From Clitopilus passeckerianus (lineage: Eukaryota > Basidiomycota > Agaricomycetes > Agaricales > Entolomataceae), in contig CALYLX010000121.1 in assembly GCA_944990035.1 (NCBI GenBank), forward strand, positions 186,001-250,000: a stretch of 64,000 bases of DNA, given 5' to 3'. Below are positions 34,542-44,751 of the stretch, piece by piece. The notes under the pieces are model-generated. The model saw nothing but the letters and a program-made list of their open reading frames with translations, was not told where the DNA came from and did no database searches. The translations under genes and the position numbers were made by a program. Position 1 is the stretch's first letter; each line of letters begins with the position of its first letter.

Positions 34542-35005
34542 TCACGACCTTCCCCGGCGAGCATTCTGGCGGGCCAGGTCCCCCTTGATCTTCCGGACTA
34601 TAGCTTCATATTTCTCGCTTAGCGTTTCCAGATCCTGGCTAAGCCTACGAGAACGCGCTACAGAAAAGAGGGTCAGTGGCATACTTCGGCGAGATGAGAC
34701 ACGAATGACCTCCTCGTGCTGCAGCCTGGTAGATGCGAGTGACTTCGACGAAATGGCGGAGGCATTCTTCCCACTCTTGCTTCTCCGCGGCTTCGTGTCC
34801 CAAACGGCGGTGAGCCTCGCCTGCCTTCCCGAGCGTTAGTCATAATGGCCTATTGATAGGTAGTAGAAGTGGGAGTACTTGATGCATCTTCATCAGTTCT
34901 TCATATGTCAACTCTGACGGCGTCGTTAGACCTTGCAAAGCGAGAACGAGTAAAATCGCAACAAAGGTAGGAACGAGTATATGGGTCGCTTTCAGCTTCG
35001 ACATG
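34542..35005 (-). CDS. Small membrane-anchored MIT-like protein
   Basis: About 115 residues in three exons. Exon 1 starts MSKLKATHILVPTFVAILLV, so an N-terminal membrane helix lies right after a short basic stretch. It ends at TYEELMKMHQ. An intron (gtactc...gaag) joins to AGEAHRRLGHEAAEKQEWEE and HFVEVTRIYQAAARG. A second intron (gtcatt...gtag, weak donor) joins to SRRLSQDLETLSEKYEAIV and the stop at 34542. The three predicted helices with a K-Q-x-x-E-E turn between helices 1 and 2 match the MIT layout, though more distantly than the neighbouring gene. It is third in line with VPS4 and the tandem-MIT gene, all minus strand. Other three-helix folds (half a TPR array) are possible. Confidence 0.5.
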
Positions 35006-35469
35006 GCGGGAGAGGAAATGCCGAATAAATCTATGTTTGTCCACAGTTGTCCGCGGTGTTGTTTACAGCCATTGTGATCCAAGCGCTAAGCTTAGAGGCC
35101 CGGAAGTATAAACTTGGCGCTCGTCAGGATCAGTTGATATGATTCATTGTCGATCACCGTCAAGGTACAGCATAGTTGTTTGGCAGAGCTAAAGGAGCTG
35201 CGCTGCCGAACGCAGCAGCCGGAGCGTTTGCCAGCGCTCGAGCCTGAGATCTGGGTTCTCGAAGGGATATCACTGGCACGAGTCTGTGCTCTAGCAATGC
35301 TCTAGACACGTTTCTAAGCGCTACACTACCTTTAATGAACAATGCGTGCACTATAATTGTAGGGAATGCCTAATTTGGACCTACACGCCCATTGTTCAAG
35401 TGCCGATGGGCCGCTTGATATGGCAGAACAAAGGCCATGTACCCGACATGTGTTGGCACTGCCTCCACA

Positions 35470-35477
35470 TATATAAA
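35470..35477 (+). promoter_or_regulatory. TATA box upstream of SH3/Tudor-like gene
   Basis: TATATAAA lies 207 bp before the ATG at 35684 and is followed by a C-rich leader. This fits a core promoter with a moderately long 5' UTR. Confidence 0.45.
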
Positions 35478-35683
35478 GCCCCGCCCGTCTGCCACACTTT
35501 CCCCCCGTATATCACCCACATTTAACCTTGCCTCAGGCAACCTCGCGCTAACCTCATTGCAACACTCCGGCAGTCTTATTCTGCCCCACACTCCGTCCCG
35601 CTATAAATTGGTCCTCCGTAGATCGCTTAGATTACAACTTCACCGAATTAACTCTTGCAATACCCCGTACCAACTCCGTCCCA

Positions 35684-36211
35684 ATGCCCTCAGCGGTAAC
35701 TAGGAGCCCTAGAGCAAATGCACGCAAGGCGGCAGCATACCAGAATCGTGCCAAGAAGTCGAAACGGGCGATCTCTTCAGAAGAGGCGCAGTCCGAACTA
35801 TACGGCAGTGATCATGACAGTGACGCTACCCTTTCGGAACGCCCGCCTCGTTCTCTCGATGAACCGTGGCTGTACACTTTCGAGGTAGGCGCCTTTTTGG
35901 ATACCCCGGACCTGTTGCTAATAAGATTTATTTTCAGTCAGGGGAGAACGTCTGGATAAGAACAGCCGGTGGCAATTGGCACTCTGGTAGGGTGACCGGT
36001 CTACCAAAGGTCGCCCAAGTAAGACAGGTAAGGATTAATGACGTTCTATCCTGTTGTCCATCGACTCATTGATGTTCGTCAGGGCGAAGGCTGGTATTAC
36101 AAGGTCATGTTTAATGGCAAGTTTCGCAAGTGGTTCGCGCCTCTCAACGGCGAGATCAAGCCAGATAATGTGCACATCCGCCATTTGCTCAAGGCACATG
36201 GCTGGATCTAA
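35684..36211 (+). CDS. Small protein with SH3/Tudor-like barrel
   Basis: Three exons with clear GT-AG introns (35885-35937 and 36029-36083). The N-terminus (MPSAVTRSPRANARKAAAYQ) is basic and followed by an acidic Ser/Asp stretch. The folded part is SGENVWIRTAGGNWHSGRV, then GEGWYYKVMFNGKFRKWFAP and NGEIKPDNVHIRHLLKAHGW. A V-W-x-R opening strand, a G-x-W-x-x-G turn and a Y-x-V strand are what SH3, Tudor and PWWP-like barrels show. Similar small proteins, with the same NGEIKPD end, are in my recollection common in basidiomycetes and uncharacterised. The stop is at 36209-36211. The basic and acidic N-terminal blocks would suit a nuclear protein, but no function can be assigned. Confidence 0.75.
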
Positions 36212-36415
36212 TTATTGCGTCGACCCATCCACGACTGTATTTACGATCAGCCACACCCGATGTGGTGTTGTATTATTACCCGTATGATATGTCAAAATGA
36301 TAAGTTATAGAAGGATACCTTACTCTAGTCACTCTATGCACTTAGTAGTCTCTGAAATACATTTCGTTCAAAGTACAATAACTGGTTGAAGCCCAGCAAT
36401 GACACGTAGGAGTGG

Positions 36416-36757
36416 TCATAGGAACTTGAAGGTGCTTATCTGTCCGATCTGGGGCGATAACAACTCATTTTCGGACCGAGAGAGATCCATTACTCTTCGG
36501 AGGAATTTGCGGGGTTTTAAGAACAAGATCTCATTCGCCCGCAGCCCTTGCAAGGGAGCCTTGGTTGGAAACGTGAAATTGAGTCGATCTGGCTTTCTGG
36601 AGGTGACGCGTACAGACACGTGATCCCAAACACCAGTCACATGTACATTCAGCTTCAGGGCAGGCGAAGCCCCGAAGGCTGGGACTGACGAGGGCATGAG
36701 GGGGACAGGTTGCGATATTCCGCGTGGTGTCAACTTGGTCCAAGATGTCAATGCCAT
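36416..36757 (-). CDS. Hypothetical protein, 113 residues
   Basis: A single-exon frame starts MALTSWTKLTPRGISQPVPL and contains LNVHVTGVWDHVSVRVTSRK and NEILFLKPRKFLRRVMDLS. The alternation of hydrophobic and charged residues suggests beta strands. No family recognised. A TATA-like or splice context was not found, and it sits between the 3' ends of two better-supported genes, so it may be chance. Confidence 0.3.
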   Translation of the reverse strand: MALTSWTKLTPRGISQPVPLMPSSVPAFGASPALKLNVHVTGVWDHVSVRVTSRKPDRLNFTFPTKAPLQGLRANEILFLKPRKFLRRVMDLSRSENELLSPQIGQISTFKFL

Positions 36758-37093
36758 GTAGGTGCTGTAGAAAATAGAATAATGGTTGAAGATAAACAGA
36801 GACTGAGAACATTCATCAAGGCAATTAACATTGGCAGAATATATAAGCAGAAAACATGACAGAAAAACGAAGGCAGAAAATGCAGAATTCAGTAAGGACT
36901 AATGAAATGATACGAGGACCAAGTACAGTACAATAACTAGCACAAGATTAGAGTTATAGCCGGTCCGATAATGCGGTATATAGAGTTCACAGAACGAACG
37001 AGGCTTCCTGATCATGCGGAGCAGACACCTTGGAAGCAGTTGTGATCAGCCAACAAAGCTTCTCTGACAGAGGGCGAGAACCTTACTGGTTGA

Positions 37094-39184
37094 TCAGTGG
37101 CTTGAATTTGACGCGTATAATGCCTCCATGGCTTTGGCGCTGACATGGATGTGTTTGGGTTCCGGGACCTCATGACAGACTTCGATGCTCTTGACCCACG
37201 AGTTACCAAGAACATCCTCAATCGTCCACCGGTGCCTCGGATCCGGTTCTAGCATCTTTCGAATAACTGGTCTACACTGGCGGGGATCTAAGAGGTTGAT
37301 CGTCTGGGGGAACGAGGTAGGCTTGTTGGAGTTGGAGTTGGCGCAGGCAGTGGCGTAGGTACTATAGAGCGTGTCACCCTGAGGCTGCGCCGCCCGCCAA
37401 GGGAGCTCCTGGAAGTGGAGACAATAGTAGACAATGCCGCAGGCCCAAATGTCGACGAGTCGAGCGTCGTAGGCTATGTAGTGCAAGCCAAGTTGACGGC
37501 GAGATAGAGGATGCAACAGACACGCAGAAGCACATCTGTTAGCTGATTTGTCTCGAAAGACATGGGATAAGATATACTAACGTTTGCCGAGGAACTGCTC
37601 CGGTGCGATGTACGGCTCGCTGCCACAGAGACCAGTGGACATGTGAATCGTAGCTTCCCAAGGAAGACGATATACCGTCGAAGCGCCATAATCCCCGATC
37701 TGAAATCCATCTTTAGCTATGGTGGATGATGCGTTTGTGGTAAAGGCGTACCTTGAGGTGACCTTTGGTGTCGAAGAACAAGTTTTCGGGTTTGAGGTCA
37801 CGATGAGCAACACCCTGACTATGCAAATACTGCACGCCGTTCAAAATCTGCTTGAAACAGCATTCAACTTCACTTGGACTCATTCCCCTGGAGAAAACGA
37901 GATCAAAACGTCAGTTTGGCAGTTCATTTCCGGCAGTTCCGAAATCCATGAGGTGGTCGAGTAGGAACAGCGGATAGGTCCGAAATGAAAACCATGGATA
38001 TGAATAAATGCAATGTAGAAGAAAATTTCTGATTGTTCAAACCTATCCGCGCCCCACCAAATGTCGTAAAAATGGAGAACAAAACGCACCCTTTCTTAAT
38101 GGCGGCATAGAGATCACCACCAGGACAGAATTCCATCACCTCGCACCAGGCGTGGTTTTCATCTTGGACAAGGTCCACGGTCTCAACGATGTTGGGGTGG
38201 CGAAGGGTCGAGGAGATGCAGAATTCGGCGGTCAGCTTCTTGACGTATTCCTTCTCTGACTCGTTCTTGCGACGCTTGCGGAACTCCTGCAAAAAGTTCG
38301 GACTATCAGAGGCCGCCCAGTAGGAACACGAAGTAGATAAGACAAACCTTGATAGCGTATAACTTCTCTTCGCTCCGGTCCCATTTGTGCGCTAATCTGA
38401 CGACACTTGTTGCTCCTTTTCCAATCGCCATCTTTTGGCAGACACCATACTTCTTGGAGAGACTAGTGCCACTCTCCCCAGCAGTACTCTTGGACTTGCC
38501 CGGCTTGCCGCTATCGCTGCCAGCATCGGAATCTGATCGCCTCGACGATCGAGAGCCAGTGGACCGCTGGGAGGCCCTGCGAGCAAGCTTTGGTGTCGCT
38601 GCAAGTAGATCCTTGAGATTGAACTTGTGGCCGCCAGAGTCGGAGTGAACGGAAGCAGGCTTGCCGGCTTTAGTGGGAACGACGGTGGAGCTGGAGTTAG
38701 TGACGGGTGGGGGCGGTCGGTTTCCAGACATACTTGGGGCGCGGCTGGGAGGCTGTGTAGGAGGAAGGCTAGGGGTTCTGGTGCTAGGAGGTCGGGTGGC
38801 GGGAGAGCTGGGGGTACTATCAGAGATGGTAGGGGAATTGGAGGGCGAAGCCATAATTGGTGGTCGTTTATTGTTCTTATCGTCGTTCGAGTTGGATAAT
38901 ACGAGCTTTTGTAGGGTGCCGCGGGTATGGCCTGGCTGTTTCTCGTAGGCGCCTGCTTCTGGGGGAGGGAGAGGGATGCTGGCGAGGTTGTTGGCGTTAT
39001 TGGAGGTGCCATTGTTTGCCTGGGTCGGCTTGGCACCGGGCTTGGCTAAGGTATTCGATTGTGCTGTTTTCATTTCGGCTGTCGTACTGGTCTTTACAGG
39101 GTTTCCTCGTATCGGTTTATCGGGCCCTTCACCTCCTTCTCCTTCGGCCACCGTCGTGTCCTCGGAAGTGCTGTGTTGAGCCAT
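37094..39184 (-). CDS. HAL4/HAL5-type Ser/Thr protein kinase with DYG motif
   Basis: This resembles the fungal-specific NPR/HAL kinases that regulate potassium and nutrient transporters. The start at 39184 (MAQHSTSEDTTVAEGEGGEG) opens about 230 residues of low complexity, rich in Ser, Pro, Thr and Asn. The kinase domain begins KYGVCQKMAIGKGATSVVRL (glycine loop) with LYAIKEFRKRRKNESEKEYV (catalytic Lys). Further blocks are ISSTLRHPNIVETVDLVQDE, MEFCPGGDLYAAIKKG, the catalytic loop VAHRDLKPENLFF, and KIGDYGASTVYRLPWE where DFG is usual. Then come GLCGSEPYIAPEQFLGKR and DARLVDIWACGIVYYCLHFQ. The end (EPDPRHRWTIEDVLGNSWV) reaches the stop at 37094. About five introns. Which yeast paralogue it matches cannot be told by eye. 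Confidence 0.88.
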
Positions 39185-42100
39185 GGTGTTAATGGATTGA
39201 ATGATATTGGATGAACTGAGTTTGATTTCGGGATTGAGAACACGATGCAATGAACGCAAAGACAGGGGAGGTTTATAGGGATACTATCATGATGCACCTC
39301 TCCCGAGTAGCTGATCGTCGTGACTGAAACCGGCAAGAATTGCAGGTGAGCGATTTAGGTGGGTGCTAAAAGTAGACCCCCTGAGCTCACTCGAGCTCGT
39401 TGTTCCAGATAGCGGGCACGAAGTACAGACGATACCTGTCCTCGAGGTGGCTTATAAGGCGATGGAAGTGGGTAATCAGGAAAAATTCGACTTCCGACCA
39501 TGCCTGCTTCAACATCATTGGTCAGCGCTCCAGCACGTGTCCACAGCCTGGCCAGCCTCCCAATCACGACGGCCTCCATTCAGCCTTTCAAGCAAACGTC
39601 CAACTGTGGCAATTCATTCCCCCCTCTTTAGCGGACTGATATGGCTAACATGCGGCTGGGTTGCCACACCGATGAGGATGGTTTTTACCGGGCGGCCCCT
39701 CGAAGAGCACATATTGTTCGTCTTGATGTTGTGACCGCTGTAAGGTCCGCTAGAGGGCTTTCCCATTACGACTCCAGAATAGTCCATGGACTAGCTATAA
39801 CTGCGCTAGCTCGGCGAGACCTTCAAGGTACAGATGTATGACGCAACGGCGTTTCCTAGCATTCTCGTCCTGAAATAGCCCCTTTTTCCGTTAACTATCC
39901 AATCCTGAATTCCGGATATCAGCGATACCCACGCTTGGGGTCTACGGCCACATATCTTCCGTGTGTGGTACGATCTTCCCTTGCTGACGCTGCTTCCATA
40001 GCGAAAAGGCCTCAATTGATTGTCGTATGTTCACTGGACAGAAAATGTACGTCCGACGTTTGGGGTGACAGCCACATCTCAACGGTACATACCTGGGGCT
40101 TGCCTTCGAAATGTCTGAGAACGGATGTGTGGCTTGCAATTCTGCCTAGGGGTCTGCGTATGAATAGAGACGCCACAAATGGCGGACGTGTGTTTGGCGT
40201 TTCCTCCTTGTTACCTGAGCGCTCGGAATCTATCTACACACTCCTAGTAAATTATGCCACTGGTATCGACATGGCCAATCCATCTGTGAAGACCGGGGAC
40301 TTTACAATACCACCCTGTTGAGGTAATGATGGAACAGGTTGTTTAGATTCTTCCTTATCGAAAAGTACTCCAGGATCACTATAGAAGTCTATTGGTAACG
40401 TTAAATTCTCAGCGCTGCCGCGCCGCTGAAATAAATAGAATTTGCCACTTCCCTATCGCGTTTCTTATTGCGTTCGGACAGGGGGCTACTAGTAGGAGGT
40501 TGCTGAGCTGGCAGGGCTCAGGATTCATCGCTTTGCAGACCAATCGGTTTTTCTACTACAATATGGTGTAAACGGTATGCAAATAAATACGATTATCTTT
40601 TACGAGTCAGTGGGTGAGAAGCTAGCACGAAAGCACGAACCTGAATGCATCCGACAACGAAAGAGCCAAGAAAAGAGCATTCCGTCATTTCTCGTTACCC
40701 CCGGCAATCACCGGAGCCACCGGTGGCGGTACGGGCGTGTCAACTCCCGATCAGACTGAGTCAAGGGCCGCAAACGTGAACGAACTGCGACGTCAATGCG
40801 TCAGTTGCAGATTCTTACCCGGGAATATCTCTTGGACGGAACTCGACTATGCTATCCACGTATCATGGGGGAGATTATCAATCCAATGTCGCACCTACGC
40901 GCCTGCTTATCTCCTGGCAACTCAACTACCTCCTCGTCTATTTTATTCCTCAAGGTGAAGCAGCAGCATAAAGCGCAGTTCTATGGTTTCTGGCTCAGAT
41001 CTGAGTGCATTCTCGACCTACCTTCGAGATTTCTAGGTATCTCATTGTTCTGTAGGGAAAAATTATCTGCAATGGGCAATGTCGAGATTTCCGCTTCTCG
41101 TACATATCACACTGGATTTCCGTATTCCTTACTTCAAAATATTAAACCGGCTTCGGGGTATCACAAATGCCTTTTCCCTCACCAAATAGCCTGTTAAGTC
41201 CCTCGCATTTGTTAACACTGCAGAAGCTATGACCCTCTCGAGCAGCATCTAGAGGCAAGTACTGCCATCTTCATAGTGTTATTGGGAATATAAGGCGAGA
41301 TGGTTTATGCCATTATTATGCCTATTCTGTGGCTCATTACGACCGGGACCGGTAAGGTAGCAGTTATGCAAGTCCGGTCCGAGAGGTAGCATAAAGGGGC
41401 GATCTCACCTTGACTTTACTTCTCTTGGACAGAAGATAGGCTGAATAAGTTCAAACCTCTCATGTCGATCACCACTTGCCGGGTACCTGCTTCAATCCTC
41501 TTCACTCGTCACATATTTGAAAGGTGCCATCGGGAATTAGGAGCTTCTCAAATTACAGGCGGGACGGGGGCTTTAGTAACCGAGGACGATCGCGCGATCC
41601 TGCAACGATGCAAGCATCTCATGATTCATAGTTTGGAATGCATGCCTTGGTCACAAACGCAGTCGAGGTTGGTCAGTTCCTCCGGTTCATAATCATTCCT
41701 TACAGGAACGTCAGTTCACAGTTGGAATGGGCTTTGAACCTCTCTGGTGTCGCTGGTTAAGAAAGTGGTGCCTCTACAGAGACTAACAAGAATCGTGCCT
41801 CACCTTGCAAAAGTCAGGATTTGATCAAGCACAATCACCGCTCCTACTTTCCTGGAATCCCGGCGTTTAATTCCTTCCCAGGCTACTCCCCGACACCTCC
41901 CTGCGCGCCTTTCCGCTGAATAAGAGCCCACGAGGCGAGAACGGAGTACGGTCTTCCCTATCATCATAACCACGAGATCCCCTTTGCGCATATTTCGAAT
42001 GAAGAAGGTTCCGCCAATGGTTAAATGATAGACAGGTGACAGGCTCGTCAAAACGTGCTTGAGGTACTCAGCGTCGGAGTTTTCGGAATCCTTCGATGGA

Positions 42101-42330
42101 TGACTACTGTCGGACTCACAACCTATCTAATCTTCACTTCTGGCAGCAGGAATGGTCAAATGAAGCACGATCGTTCTCTCGGATTCTTCTGTGAGAGGCG
42201 AATGGTATGCGACACGACCCGGTTATAGGTTAGTTTCGATCATACTGAACATGAGGCAGCTCGTTGCCGGCGAACTCGACAGAAATTCCATGATATAGAT
42301 CGTAACCACCAATTAAGCGCCAGCAAGATC
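39185..42330. other. Gene-poor interval, no supported gene
   Basis: 3.1 kb without a recognisable domain. Open frames at 40796-41197 (plus, 133 codons), 41462-41692 (plus) and 41800-42051 (minus) show no motif and no plausible exon partners. The first 150 bp should hold the kinase promoter, and the last few hundred the NACHT promoter. No long direct or inverted repeat was seen. Confidence 0.5.
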
Positions 42331-44362
42331 ATGTCAGAAAACTCCCATCTTGCCCCCGTCAATGTCCACGACCTGAATCCACCTATCCTGTTACAAAACA
42401 TCGATGGCTGTAACTTCTACAATACGAACTTTACTCAAGCTAAGAAAGTGGTCAACATCAAATGCATTGGTACGTGTGTGTTGCAGAGACCCATTGGTTC
42501 AAGAGCTGAGAAGATATGTTTTCAGCCCCAGATCCGATAGAAACGCTATTATTGGGACATGCAGCACTAGGAGCATTGCACGACTCGCAGGAGCGCTTTG
42601 ATCCACCGAAATGTCACCCGGGGACTCGGAAAATGGTTCTAGAGAGGATAGAGTCATGGGCCTGCCGCAAGGCTAGGGACAAGCCTATTTTATGGCTCAG
42701 CGGTGCAGCTGGTGCAGGAAAGTCAGCCATCGCTCAAACGTTCGCCGAGAGATGGAAGCAACGGAGCCTACTGGCAGCCTGTTTTTTCTTCGGTCGCAGT
42801 GCTTGCGACCGCAACCACAACCGAAAATTTGTTGCGACGATCGTGTATCAGCTTGCCGTTCTGATACCTTCGATTCGGCCATCTATTCAGGAAACACTCC
42901 AGAAGGACCCCGGCATTTTCGAGAAGTCTTTGATAACCCAGATCTCCAACTTGGTTATCCAGCCACTCTCTCGACTCGAAGCAACCGTATATTCTACGAT
43001 GGTCGTTGTGGTTGACGGTTTAGATGAATGCTCCCTTGACTCCGAGACACAGCCCCATCAAAAGCAGCAGCGCGAACTCTTGGAGGCAATAGTAGCCGTT
43101 ACTCAGGCTCGCAGCAAGTTAAAACTACGATTTCTTATTGTCAGCAGGCCAGAACATCAGCTTCGGGAAAACTTTCAGTCAGATCCTCTTCAATCCCTGA
43201 CATCTATCCTCTACCTAGACGATTCCCATAACCCAAACGCAGATATAGAGCAGTTCTTGCGCTCCAGCTTTGCCCATATCCGAAAAAGGCACAGTATTTC
43301 CGACACCTCATGGCCATCAGATTCAATACTCTCTACACTCGTTCAAAAGTCATCTGGCCAGTTCATATACGCCTCGACGGTCATGAAGTATGTTCGCCGT
43401 ACCCAAGGGGACCCGAGGACGAATCTTGCCATCATCCTTGGCCTCAGGCCACGACCCGAGGCCTCCGAAAATCCATTCAAGGAGTTGGATATGGTTTACA
43501 CCCATATCCTTCACTCGGTGCCCAAGGAGTCTCTCGATGCTATGAAATGGATCATTGAATCTCTACTCTTCGTCATACGTGAGTGGAGGTGGTCCCATAT
43601 CAACCCCTTCCCTCGCCTTTGCCCATGCTCCCCGAGATTTCTGGAGAAATTGTTCTTCATGGCCCCGGACATGATTTACGCATGTCTCAACAACCTCCAT
43701 TCTATCTTGGAGATACCGCCTCAGGAGAACTCGACGACACTACCTATCCGTTTTATCCACGCCTCGTTCGGCGAGTTCCTCACTGACAGCTCTCGATCCG
43801 GCCAGTTTCATGTCGACAAAACTAGCGCCCGGGTTCGCTGCCAATTGAACCTACTTCGACACGTCTTCAGCATTTCGTCAACTCCTTGGCATGATCCCAT
43901 TTACGATGAAGAGGGTATCATACGGGCCTTTGTATGGGGTTTGTGGTTTGATACGAGTTCTCCGGATTATGTTCCTCCTATCGAACTGAAAAAGGGGCTG
44001 GAAGCTGCGATGAGCAATGATGATAGGAAGTACTTTGCACATCTCAATGAGATGGGGATAACAGTCCTCGGTGATCAACGAAAACTTCGCCTTCGAAGTC
44101 GGTTAGCACCATATCAACAACGTTGGGTCCTTAAATTCCTGCAGGTCTGTCGTATCATATTCTACGTTGTCAAAGCACTGGGCGCTAATTGTAAAATCTA
44201 AAACTTCAGCGTTGTAACATCAAAAAGCTTGAGCCATCTCGAATACGGCGATGGATTGTTGGGTTCAAGTTAAGGAGACAAATATCTCATCTACCTGAAG
44301 CAGAGTATATGATTTCGTGCAGTTCGCCGGTGGTCCCTCATACTCCTGGTAAGAAGTATTAG
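42331..44362 (+). CDS. NACHT-domain (NLR-like) protein, intact
   Basis: About 630 residues, three exons. Exon 1 starts MSENSHLAPVNVHDL and has NIDGCNFYNTNFTQAKK, a motif similar to exon 1 of the NACHT gene at 28.7 kb. An intron (gtacgt...tcag, 42472-42525) leads to APDPIETLLLGHAALGALHD and ERFDPPKCHPGTR. Walker A is in LSGAAGAGKSAIAQTF and Walker B in MVVVVDGLDECSLD. The later NACHT helices include LVQKSSGQFIYASTVMKYV and LPIRFIHASFGEFLTDSSRS. An intron after WVLKFLQ (gtctgt...tcag) gives a last exon RCNIKKLEPSRIRRWIVGF ending PHTPGKKY at 44362, without a membrane helix. No sensor repeats (WD40, ankyrin, TPR) follow. Likely cytosolic signalling NTPase in self/non-self responses, by family analogy. 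Confidence 0.87.
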
Positions 44363-44751
44363 CTTGTAGTCGCTATGTTCACAATCGATTCTCATTTACG
44401 CATGACTGTCCTCGATCATGACTTCGGCATTGTCATCAGGATTGTCCTCTGGATACTCTCCAGTAGTATGGATATACGAGGTCCGATTGGATCTATCTGC
44501 GATCCTTTTCATAACTTTGTGGCCCGAACCATGGATTGATGTTACATACGACCTGTACCGCAGTTGCGTCTCATTGACATTCCTCCAGGTTGCCATGAAC
44601 CCGAACGGCTCCCGGCCGCCAGTATAGTTTTCTCGTAGGGCGAGGATTGTGCCCACTAAGTAAAATACTAATACAGCACTCGTATGCTATGTCGTGCATC
44701 ATGGTTGAGATAGTGTACTGCAGGGGTCATGATCCATGGTTTCCTCCGTCA

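Noticed and set aside
38392..39036. Minus-strand frame of 214 codons overlapping the kinase N-terminus
   Set aside because: It is the low-complexity kinase leader read in another frame (Pro/Ser-rich).
40796..41197. Plus-strand open frame of 133 codons
   Set aside because: Composition is uneven and no domain is visible; the surrounding 3 kb is non-coding in appearance.
44396..44656. Minus-strand frame of 86 codons 3' of the P450
   Set aside because: Could be a tiny gene, but it overlaps the probable 3' regions of two convergent genes and has no motif.
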